Both the position numbers and the translations under genes were made by a program. From contig NZ_QENQ01000001.1 of the NCBI RefSeq assembly GCF_003096275.1, forward strand, positions 4,107,420 to 4,171,419: a stretch of DNA of 64,000 nt, read 5' to 3'. This stretch comes from Sphingomonas pokkalii (GTDB lineage: Bacteria; Pseudomonadota; Alphaproteobacteria; Sphingomonadales; Sphingomonadaceae). Position 1 is the stretch's first letter. Each line of letters begins with the position of its first letter. The notes under the pieces are model-generated. The model saw nothing but the letters and a program-made list of their open reading frames with translations. It was not told where the DNA came from and did no database searches. Shown piece after piece: positions 42,385 through 50,388 of this stretch.

Positions 42385-43635
42385 ATGCTACTCTCTCGCT
42401 ACGAGCGAATGATCGCCCGCCGCTACCTGCTGCCTGGGCGCAGTGAAGCCTTTATCGCCGTTGTCGCCGGGTTCAGCCTGGTCGCCGTGATGCTCGGCGT
42501 CGCCGCGCTGATCGTGGTGATGAGCGTGATGAACGGGTTCCGCGCGGAGCTGTTCGACAAGATTGCCGGCCTCAATGGCCATGCGGTGGTGCAGGGCTAT
42601 GGCGGCCAGCTGCGCGACTGGCGCCGCATCGCTGACGAGGCCAAGGCGATCCCGGGCGTCACCGCCGCCACCCCGCTGATCGAGCAGCCGCTCTTCACGA
42701 TCTTCAACGGTCGCACCGAGTTCTCGCTGGTCCGCGGCATGCGGGTCGAGGATATCCGACAAAACGCGACGCTGAAGGGCAAGGAGATCCTGGGTTCGTT
42801 CAACAACCTGAAGCCGGGCAGCGAACAGGTCGCGATCGGTTCGCGGCTGGCCGAGGCGCTGGGCGCGTCGATCGGTTCGGAAATATCGATCGTCAATCCG
42901 CTCGGCGTGGCGACCCCCTTCGGAACCAATATCCGCATCGTCAAATATCGTGTCGCCGCGATCTTCGAAGTCGGGGTGTATGATTACGACAAGAGCTACA
43001 TCATCATGCCGATCGAGGATGCGCAGACCCTGCTGCTGATGGGGGACACGGTGGGCATGGTGCGGATCGACACGAACAACCCGGACAAGATCCAGCAGAT
43101 CGTCGGCCCGCTCGCCGCCAAGGTCGGGAATGTCGGCCAGATCACCGACTGGCGCCAGATGAACAGCGAACTGTTCGAGGCGCTCTCCGTGGACCGGATC
43201 GTCTCGTTCACGATCCTGTCGATCATCCTGGTCGTCGCCGCGTTCAACATCATCTCGTCGCTGATCATGCTGGTCCGCGCCAAGACGCGCGATATCGCGG
43301 TGCTGCGGACGATGGGCGCGACGCGGGGCAGCATGATGAAGGTATTCGTCCTCGTCGGCACCACGATCGGGGCCCTTGGCGTAGGGGCGGGGGGCGTGCT
43401 CGCCTTCTTCTTCATCACCTTCCGCGAGCAGGTGGTATGGGCGATCGGCGCGGCGACCGGCCAGAAGGTGTGGGACCCGCAGATGCGCTTCCTCACCGAA
43501 CTGCCGGCCAAGACCGATCCGTTCCAGACCTTCGCGATCTGCGCGATGGCACTGCTCTTCACCTTCCTCGCCACGCTCTACCCCGCGTGGAAGGCGGCGA
43601 GCACCGATCCTGTCCAGGTATTGCGCTATGAATGA
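42385..43635 (+). CDS. lolC: lipoprotein-releasing ABC transporter permease (LolC/LolE family)
   Basis: The 416-aa inner-membrane protein begins YERMIARRYLLPGRSEAF, the family start, with one N-terminal helix, a large periplasmic domain (about residues 50-265) and three C-terminal helices with the FtsX-like motif ARTRDIAVLRTMGAT (here AKTRDIAVLRTMGATRGSM). It extracts lipoproteins from the inner membrane for LolA. A single LolC/E-type permease with LolD suggests the homodimeric LolF-like form found in alphaproteobacteria. It overlaps lolD by 8 bases. Confidence 0.95.
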   Translation: MLLSRYERMIARRYLLPGRSEAFIAVVAGFSLVAVMLGVAALIVVMSVMNGFRAELFDKIAGLNGHAVVQGYGGQLRDWRRIADEAKAIPGVTAATPLIEQPLFTIFNGRTEFSLVRGMRVEDIRQNATLKGKEILGSFNNLKPGSEQVAIGSRLAEALGASIGSEISIVNPLGVATPFGTNIRIVKYRVAAIFEVGVYDYDKSYIIMPIEDAQTLLLMGDTVGMVRIDTNNPDKIQQIVGPLAAKVGNVGQITDWRQMNSELFEALSVDRIVSFTILSIILVVAAFNIISSLIMLVRAKTRDIAVLRTMGATRGSMMKVFVLVGTTIGALGVGAGGVLAFFFITFREQVVWAIGAATGQKVWDPQMRFLTELPAKTDPFQTFAICAMALLFTFLATLYPAWKAASTDPVQVLRYE

Positions 43636-44311
43636 TCCGGTTCTCCAGACGCGCGATCTGCGCCGCAGCTTCGAACAGGGCGGGGTGCGTATCGATGTGC
43701 TGCGCGGCATCGATCTCGACATCCAGCCCGGCGAGATCGTCGCGCTGCTGGGGCCCTCGGGTTCGGGCAAGTCGACCCTGCTGCAGGCGGTGGGCTTGCT
43801 CGAAGGCGGGTTCGAGGGATCGATTCGGATCGTCGGCGAGGAAGCGGCGCAGTTGGGCGCGGGGGCGCGCACGGCGGTACGGCGGGACAAGCTGGGCTTC
43901 GTGTATCAGTTCCACCATCTGCTGCCCGATTTCGACGCGACGGAGAATGTGATCCTGCCGCAGCTTATCCGCGGCACCACTCGGCCGCAGGCGCAGGCGC
44001 GGGCGGCCGCGTTGCTGACGCAGCTGGGCCTCGGGCACCGGCTTACCCATCGGCCGAATCAGCTATCCGGCGGCGAGCAGCAGCGCGTCGCGGTGGCCCG
44101 TGCCCTCGCAAACCGGCCACCCTTGGTGCTCGCCGACGAACCGACCGGCAATCTGGATGAAGCCACGTCCAACCGCGTCTTCGACGAATTCCTGAACCTG
44201 GTGCGGGGGGAAGGGTCGGCGGCACTGGTCGCGACGCATAATGAGCGGCTGGCGGCGCGGATGGATCGCGTCGTGCGGTTGCACGAAGGTCGATTGGAGG
44301 AAGCAGCATGA
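43628..44311 (+). CDS. lolD: lipoprotein-releasing ABC transporter ATPase LolD
   Basis: The 227-aa ATPase has Walker A GPSGSGKST at 42-50, Q-loop YQFHHLLPDF, signature LSGGEQQRVAVARAL and Walker B PPLVLADEPTGNLDE. The YQFHHLLPDF loop is characteristic of LolD. Its start overlaps the permease and its stop overlaps the peroxidase start by 4 bases, so all three are one operon. Confidence 0.95.
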   Translation: MNDPVLQTRDLRRSFEQGGVRIDVLRGIDLDIQPGEIVALLGPSGSGKSTLLQAVGLLEGGFEGSIRIVGEEAAQLGAGARTAVRRDKLGFVYQFHHLLPDFDATENVILPQLIRGTTRPQAQARAAALLTQLGLGHRLTHRPNQLSGGEQQRVAVARALANRPPLVLADEPTGNLDEATSNRVFDEFLNLVRGEGSAALVATHNERLAARMDRVVRLHEGRLEEAA

Positions 44312-44790
44312 GCGATGCCATCACCACGATACCCGTCACGATGCCGGATGGAAGCAGCGCCGATCTTTCTGCCTTTACGGGCCAGGTGCTGTTGATCGTC
44401 AACACGGCGTCGAAATGCGGTTTCACCCCGCAATATGCCGAGCTGGAACAGCTATGGCGTATCTATCGCGATCGCGGGTTTGCAGTGCTCGCATTCCCAT
44501 GCAACCAATTTGGCGGGCAGGAGCCCGGTGACGCGGAAGAAATCGCGCAATTCTGTTCGCTCCGCTACGACGTCACCTTTCCGGTGTTCGGAAAGGTCGA
44601 CGTGAACGGCGCCAATGCGGCGCCGCTGTTCGAACGGCTGAAATCGGAAGCGCCGGGCGTTCTGGGTACGGAGGCGATCAAATGGAACTTCACCAAGTTC
44701 CTGGTCGATCGGAACGGCAAGGTGGTCGATCGCTATGCCCCGACGACTTCGCCGCGAGACTTGATCAACCCCATCGAGTCCTTGCTCTAG
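44308..44790 (+). CDS. glutathione peroxidase family protein
   Basis: The 160-aa thioredoxin-fold enzyme has NTASKCGFTPQY with peroxidatic Cys37 (Cys and not Sec), LAFPCNQFGGQEPG with the resolving Cys and Gln, and KWNFTKFLVDRNG with the catalytic Trp/Asn. It reduces H2O2 or lipid hydroperoxides; Cys-type members often use thioredoxin. Coupled to lolD by ATGA. Confidence 0.9.
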   Translation: MSDAITTIPVTMPDGSSADLSAFTGQVLLIVNTASKCGFTPQYAELEQLWRIYRDRGFAVLAFPCNQFGGQEPGDAEEIAQFCSLRYDVTFPVFGKVDVNGANAAPLFERLKSEAPGVLGTEAIKWNFTKFLVDRNGKVVDRYAPTTSPRDLINPIESLL

Positions 44791-44801
44791 CTAGGCCAGG
44801 T

Positions 44802-44838
44802 GCGGCCGGAATCGGGAGGTTTGCAAGCTTCCGGCCGC
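44802..44838 (+). terminator. 10-bp inverted repeat after the peroxidase gene
   Basis: GCGGCCGGAA and TTCCGGCCGC pair perfectly around a 17-nt loop, 12 bases after the stop. No T-run follows. It separates the lol operon from dnaE. Confidence 0.5.
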
Positions 44839-44983
44839 GTCTCGACAATCCCATAGTTGGACAAGCTTTGCTATCCTTTATGCCGGCCTACGGAATGATG
44901 CGTAGTTGGCGGCGGAATCGAAAAGCTGTGGAGAAGCGGCCTCTCGGCTTGGCAAAGGTGCCTGCGACACCCTAGGTTCGGGC

Positions 44984-47900
44984 ATGGCGCATTCCGGTTT
45001 CGTCCCGCTTCGGGTTTTCTCCTGCTACACCATGCTCGAAGGGGCGATCGACCCCAAGGCGATCGCCAAGCACGCCAAGAACCACGGTTTCCCCGCCATC
45101 GCCGTCGCCGATCGCAACGGCCTCTATGCCGCGATGAGCTTTTCGGATGCTGCCAAGAAGGCGGGCGTCCAGCCGATCGTCGGCACGCTGCTGGCGGTGA
45201 AGCGCTCGAACGTCGCCGAAGGGCTCAACGTGCCGATCGACTGGCTGGCGCTCTATGCGCAGGACCAGACCGGCTATGAGAATCTCTGCCACCTCGTCTC
45301 GCAGGCGCATCTCGATCGCCCGATCGAGGAGGATGCGCATGTCCCCTTCGCGGCGCTCACCGGGCATACCCACGGCTTGCTCTGCCTGACCGCGGGTGCC
45401 GAGGGCGCGATCGCCCGGCTCTATGCCGAGGGGCAGGACAAGACCGCCGAGGCCTATGTTGCGCAGCTCGAGGCGCTGTTCCCCGACAGGCTCTATGTCG
45501 AAATCGCCCGCCGCAACAACGAGGTGGAGACCCGGGCCGAGGACAAGCTGATCGAGCTCGCCTATGCGCGGAACCTGCCGCTGGTGGGAACGAACCCGGC
45601 CTGTTTCGCCGACGCCGATTTCTACGACGCGCATGACGCGATGCTGTGCATCGCCAACTCGACCTATCTCGAGACCGACGACCGCCCGCGCTCCTCGCCC
45701 GAGGCCTGGCTCAAGCCGGCCGAGACGATGAAGACCAGCTTCGCCGACCTGCCCGAGGCGATCGAGAACACCCTCGTCGTGGCGCAACGCTGCGCCTATG
45801 CGGCGCCCAAGCGCAAGCCGATCCTGCCCAGCCTCGCCGGCGACCGCGAGGGCGAGGCGGCGATGCTGCGCGAGCGGAGCTGGCAGGGCCTGAAGGACCG
45901 ACTCGATTTCGCCGGCGTCACCGATCCATCGGAAGTGGAGGTGTACAACCAGCGCCTGCAGTTCGAGCTCGACATCATCATCCAGATGGGGTTCCCGGGC
46001 TACTTCCTGATCGTCGCCGACTTCATCCAATGGGCCAAGTCGAACGACATTCCGGTGGGGCCGGGGCGTGGTTCGGGCGCGGGCTCGGCGGTCGCCTGGG
46101 CGCTGACCATCACCGATCTCGATCCGCTCAAGCTGGGACTGCTGTTCGAACGCTTCCTCAACCCCGAACGCGTCTCGATGCCCGACTTCGACATCGACTT
46201 CTGCGAAACCCGGCGCGGCGAAGTGATCCGCTATGTGCAGGAGAAATACGGCCGCGATCACGTCGCGCAGATCATCACCTTCGGGACGATGAAGGCGCGC
46301 GCGGTGATCAAGGACGTCGGCCGCGTGCTCCAGATGAGCTATGGCCAGGTCGATCGTCTTGCCAAGCAGATCCCCAACCACCCGACCGACCCCTGGACGC
46401 TGGAGCGCACGCTGAACGGCGTGAGCGAGTTCCTCGCCGAATATAGCGACAAGGAGGATGTGAAGCGCCTCGTCGACCTGTCGATGCGGATGGAAGGCCT
46501 GCCGCGCCACAGCTCGACCCACGCCGCCGGCGTGGTGATCGGCGACCGCCCGCTCGCGCAGCTGGTGCCGCTCTATCGCGATCCGCGCTCGGACATGCCG
46601 GTCACCCAGTTCGACATGAAGAATGTCGAAGGCGCGGGGCTGGTGAAGTTCGACTTTCTCGGCCTCAAGACGCTGTCGGTGCTCAAGAAGGCGGTGGTGC
46701 TGCTCGCCAAGCGCGGCGTCGACGTGAACCTCGATCGGCTCGATTGGGACGACGAGGGCGTCTATGCACTCCTCCAGCGCGGCGACACGGTCGGCGTGTT
46801 CCAGCTCGAATCCGAAGGGATGCGCCGCACGCTGACCGCGGTGCGGCCGACCAATTTCGGCGACATCGTCGCGCTCGTCTCGCTCTATCGCCCGGGGCCG
46901 ATGGACAACATCCCGATGTTCGGCGCGCGCAAGGCGGGCCGCGAGCCCATCATCTACCCGCACGACCTGCTCGAACCGATCCTGAAGGAGACCTACGGGA
47001 TCTTCGTCTACCAGGAACAGGTGATGCAGGCCGCGCAGATCCTCGCCGGCTATACGCTGGGCGGCGCAGACATGCTGCGGCGCGCGATGGGCAAGAAGGT
47101 CAAGGCGGAGATGGATGCCCAGCGCAGCATCTTCGTCAAGGGCTGCAAGGAAGTGAACGACATTCCGGCGGCCAAGGCCAACGAGCTGTTCGACTTGATC
47201 GACAAGTTCGCCGGCTACGGCTTCAACAAGTCGCACGCTGCCGCCTACGCGCTGCTCGCCTATCAGACCGCGTGGCTCAAGGCGCACCATCCGCACGAAT
47301 TCTTCGCCGCCTCGATGGCGTACGACATCCACCAGACCGACAAGCTGGCGGTGTTCGCCGACGACATGCGGCGGCTGGGCATCGAGGCGACCTCGCCCGA
47401 CATCAACGCGAGCGAGGCCGACTTCACCGTGCAGCCCCATGGCGAGGGGCTGGCGGTGCGCTATGCGCTCGGCGCGCTCAAGGGCGTGGGCGAGCGGGCG
47501 ATGGAGCTGCTGGTCGAGGAGCGCGAGAAGAACGGGCGCTTCGCCAGCCTCGACGATTTCGCCAAGCGGGTCGATCCGCGCGTGCTCAACAAGCGCCAGC
47601 TGGAAACGCTGGCCTCGGCGGGCGCGTTCGACAGCATCGAGCCCAATCGCGCGGGCGTGCATGCCGCCGCCGAGACGATCCTCGCGGTCGCCCAGCGCGA
47701 CCATGCCAGCCGGATGAGCGGGCAGGGCGGGCTGTTCGGCGATGCCGAGCCGGCGGGCGGCGGGATCACCGTGCCCAAGGATGCCGTCTGGTCGATGTCC
47801 GACAAGATCAACGCCGAGAAGGATGCCTTTGGCTATTATTTCTCGGCGCATCCGCTGGACCGCTACGAACATCTGTTCCGCGGCCAGGGCGTGCGCGACA

Positions 47901-48463
47901 TCGCCTCGCTCCCGGACATGCAGATCCCCGAGGGCGCGCGGGTCAATGCCCAGATCGCGGCGCTGATCGAGGATTGCCGTTACCGCACCTCGGCGCGGGG
48001 CAACCGCTATCTGATGGCGACGATCTCGGACCGCAGCGCGCAGATCCAGACCTCGTGCTTCGAAGAGCTGATCGCCAAGGACATGGAAGCCTGCGCCAAC
48101 GGCACCGGCTGCGCGATCCTGACGCTGGAGCTCGACAAGCGCCCCGGCGAGGATACGCCGCGCGCGGCGGTGAAGCGGGTGCAGCCCTTCGACACGCTGG
48201 CGGGCACCACCCAGCTGATCCTGGAGATCCGCATCGAGGATCCGACCGTGCCGGCGCAACTGGCCGCGCTGGTCGGAGATCTGCGCGGCGGTGGGCGGGG
48301 CGAGATCCTGCTCCATGCACCGATCGAGGGCGGCGAGGCGACCGTGATGCTCGGCCGCGGCTTCCGGCTCGATACCGAACTGGCGGCGCGGATCGAGGGG
48401 ATGCCGGGCGTCCAGGCGGCGTCGCTGATGCCGGCGAGCATGAAGCTGCAGGCGGCGGCGTGA
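44984..48463 (+). CDS. dnaE: DNA polymerase III subunit alpha
   Basis: The 1159-aa replicative polymerase has an N-terminal PHP domain (FVPLRVFSCYTMLEGAIDPK), the palm with the catalytic DxD in SMPDFDIDFCETRR, GPGRGSGAGSAVAW, a helix-hairpin-helix and an OB fold near the C-terminus. The PHP start lacks the LRVHT/S histidine present in many bacteria, so proofreading by this domain is unlikely. It is the essential chromosomal polymerase, DnaE1-like by length and context. Start ATG at 44984 (MAHSGFVPLRVF) matches homologues; ribosome binding site is weak. Confidence 0.95.
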   Translation: MAHSGFVPLRVFSCYTMLEGAIDPKAIAKHAKNHGFPAIAVADRNGLYAAMSFSDAAKKAGVQPIVGTLLAVKRSNVAEGLNVPIDWLALYAQDQTGYENLCHLVSQAHLDRPIEEDAHVPFAALTGHTHGLLCLTAGAEGAIARLYAEGQDKTAEAYVAQLEALFPDRLYVEIARRNNEVETRAEDKLIELAYARNLPLVGTNPACFADADFYDAHDAMLCIANSTYLETDDRPRSSPEAWLKPAETMKTSFADLPEAIENTLVVAQRCAYAAPKRKPILPSLAGDREGEAAMLRERSWQGLKDRLDFAGVTDPSEVEVYNQRLQFELDIIIQMGFPGYFLIVADFIQWAKSNDIPVGPGRGSGAGSAVAWALTITDLDPLKLGLLFERFLNPERVSMPDFDIDFCETRRGEVIRYVQEKYGRDHVAQIITFGTMKARAVIKDVGRVLQMSYGQVDRLAKQIPNHPTDPWTLERTLNGVSEFLAEYSDKEDVKRLVDLSMRMEGLPRHSSTHAAGVVIGDRPLAQLVPLYRDPRSDMPVTQFDMKNVEGAGLVKFDFLGLKTLSVLKKAVVLLAKRGVDVNLDRLDWDDEGVYALLQRGDTVGVFQLESEGMRRTLTAVRPTNFGDIVALVSLYRPGPMDNIPMFGARKAGREPIIYPHDLLEPILKETYGIFVYQEQVMQAAQILAGYTLGGADMLRRAMGKKVKAEMDAQRSIFVKGCKEVNDIPAAKANELFDLIDKFAGYGFNKSHAAAYALLAYQTAWLKAHHPHEFFAASMAYDIHQTDKLAVFADDMRRLGIEATSPDINASEADFTVQPHGEGLAVRYALGALKGVGERAMELLVEEREKNGRFASLDDFAKRVDPRVLNKRQLETLASAGAFDSIEPNRAGVHAAAETILAVAQRDHASRMSGQGGLFGDAEPAGGGITVPKDAVWSMSDKINAEKDAFGYYFSAHPLDRYEHLFRGQGVRDIASLPDMQIPEGARVNAQIAALIEDCRYRTSARGNRYLMATISDRSAQIQTSCFEELIAKDMEACANGTGCAILTLELDKRPGEDTPRAAVKRVQPFDTLAGTTQLILEIRIEDPTVPAQLAALVGDLRGGGRGEILLHAPIEGGEATVMLGRGFRLDTELAARIEGMPGVQAASLMPASMKLQAAA

Positions 48464-48473
48464 GTTTCTACTT

Positions 48474-48645
48474 TTCCTCTCCCTCGAGGGAGAGGATAGC
48501 GAAGCTTGGCGCGTGAGCGCCTAGCGCAGCTTGGAGAGGGTGCGCGGCGCACAGCGCCGCGCGATTTGCCGGGCAAATCGCCCCCTCTCCCTCCCACTGC
48601 CTCCGGCAGCGGGCCCCTCCCCCTCCCCGGAGGGAAGAGGGGCAG
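48474..48645. repeat. REPIN-like repeat pair downstream of dnaE
   Basis: The left unit contains the perfect 20-bp palindrome CCTCTCCCTCGAGGGAGAGG (48476-48495), then a second hairpin region around GGCGC...GCGCC, then GGAGAGGG. The right unit (48581-48642) is inverted: GAGAGGGGG-type tail, hairpin CACTGCC-TCC-GGCAGCG, and an end hairpin CTCCCC-GGAGGG. Between them lie two perfect hairpins (48542-48562 and 48562-48580). It has the same two-hairpin layout as the elements at 25.8 and 62 kb. No gene is present in this gap. Confidence 0.65.
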
Positions 48646-48753
48646 AGGTTCCGGTACGCCGCCTTCCGGAAACGGAACGTAACGTTCCACCCTCTCGACT
48701 TCGCTCCCCGAAGGCGTATCCTGCGCCCAAACAGCCACGCAATGGAGAGGCAT

Positions 48754-50346
48754 ATGCTGGGCGGCATGCAGGATTTCGAACTTCGGGTATCTACGCTGCT
48801 CGATCACGCGGCGCGGGAACATGGTCCCCGCGAGATCGTGACGCGCTGGGCGGACGGCAGCGAGACGCGGACGAACTGGGCCGGCATCGCGCACGATGCG
48901 CGGCGGATGGCGCAGGCGCTGGAGCGGCTCGGCATCCGCAAGGGCGATCGGGTCGCGACGCTGGCGATGAACCACAGCCGGCATCTGGTCGCCTGGTACG
49001 GCGCAACCGGCATGGGCGCGCTGATCCACACCATCAATCCACGGCTGTTCGACGATCAGCTGGCGTATATCGCCAACCATGCCGAAGATCGGGTGCTGCT
49101 CTACGACCGGATGTTCGAGGCCGTCGTCGAGCGGCTCAAGCCGCAATGGACGACGATCGAGCGCTATATCTGCTTCGACGATCTCGGTCCCGACGGGTTC
49201 GAAGCCTGGATCGGTGTCGAGGACGGCGCCTATGCCTGGGTGACGGGGGACGAGCGCGAGCCGATGATGCTCTGCTACACCAGCGGCACCACCGGCAATC
49301 CGAAGGGGGTGATGTACACCCATCGCTCGACGGTGATCCACGCCCTCACCGAATTGCAGCCGGCGGTGTTCGACCTGTCGACCCAGTCTGTTGCGATGCC
49401 GATCGTGCCGATGTTTCACGCGGTCGGTTGGGGGCTGCCCTGGGCGGCGCCGGCGGTGGGGGCGAAGATGGTCTTCTCCGCGATCAACGATCCCAAGGTG
49501 CTGTGCGAGCTGATGAACCGGGAGAAGGTGACGCATTCGGCGGGCGTGCCCACCGTCTGGTTCGCGATGTTCCAGCACATCGACGCGACGGGGGAGACGC
49601 CGAAGCACCTCAAGATCGTCACCATCGGCGGATCGGCGGCGCCCCGCGCGATGATCGAGCGGCTGATGAAGATGGGGATGCGGGTCAACCACGCCTGGGG
49701 CATGACCGAGACCAGCCCGATCGGCACGATGGGGGCGCCGTCGCCCGATTTCGATGCCCTCCCGTTCGACGCGCAGGTCGATCAGGTGGTGAAGCAGGGC
49801 AGGGTGCCCTATGGCGTCGAGCTGCGCACGGTCGATGATGCCGGCAACGTGCTGCCGCGCGACGGGAAGACGGCGGGGCGGCTGCAGGTCCGCGGGCCCT
49901 GGGTGATCGATACCTATTATCGCGAGGAACGGCCGGCGGTCGATGCCGACAGTTGGTTCGACACCGGCGACGTTGCGATGCTGCATCCGGACGGCGTGAT
50001 GCAGATCACCGATCGCGCCAAGGACGTGATCAAGTCCGGCGGCGAGTGGATCAGCTCGGTCGAGCTGGAGAATTGCGCGGTCGGCTGCGTCGGCGTCGCC
50101 GAGGCGGCGGCGATCGGCGTGCATCATCCGCGTTGGGAGGAACGCCCGATCCTGCTGGTGGTCCGCAAGCCCGGCAGCGCGGTGACGGCGGAGGAGATCC
50201 AGGCGCATCTGGCGGCGCATGTCGCCAAATGGTGGCTGCCCGACGAGATTCATTTCGTCGATGCGTTGCCGCACACGGCCACCGGCAAGCTGCTGAAGAT
50301 GGAAATCCGCCAACGCTACACGGATTACTCGCTGGCGGCGGCGTGA
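48754..50346 (+). CDS. acyl-CoA synthetase (AMP-forming ligase)
   Basis: The 530-aa enzyme has the AMP-binding P-loop motif YTSGTTGNPKGVMYTHRS, the adenylate motif WGMTETSPIG and the C-terminal hinge/lysine motif ITDRAKDVIKSGGEWIS, with the catalytic Lys in the late TATGKLLKMEIR. The length and the long-chain/medium-chain type motifs suggest a fatty-acid-like substrate. Start is uncertain: ATG 48754 follows GGAGAGG by only 3 nt, ATG 48742 and 48766 are in frame. Confidence 0.9.
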   Translation: MLGGMQDFELRVSTLLDHAAREHGPREIVTRWADGSETRTNWAGIAHDARRMAQALERLGIRKGDRVATLAMNHSRHLVAWYGATGMGALIHTINPRLFDDQLAYIANHAEDRVLLYDRMFEAVVERLKPQWTTIERYICFDDLGPDGFEAWIGVEDGAYAWVTGDEREPMMLCYTSGTTGNPKGVMYTHRSTVIHALTELQPAVFDLSTQSVAMPIVPMFHAVGWGLPWAAPAVGAKMVFSAINDPKVLCELMNREKVTHSAGVPTVWFAMFQHIDATGETPKHLKIVTIGGSAAPRAMIERLMKMGMRVNHAWGMTETSPIGTMGAPSPDFDALPFDAQVDQVVKQGRVPYGVELRTVDDAGNVLPRDGKTAGRLQVRGPWVIDTYYREERPAVDADSWFDTGDVAMLHPDGVMQITDRAKDVIKSGGEWISSVELENCAVGCVGVAEAAAIGVHHPRWEERPILLVVRKPGSAVTAEEIQAHLAAHVAKWWLPDEIHFVDALPHTATGKLLKMEIRQRYTDYSLAAA

Positions 50347-50388
50347 GGCGCGGGGCGGCGGCGCGGCAAGGGCGCCGCCGCCCGCCGG

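Noticed and set aside
44972..48316. 1114-codon open frame opposite dnaE
   Set aside because: Pure antisense of dnaE, low-complexity composition and no ribosome binding site. Long antisense frames are common in high-GC genomes.
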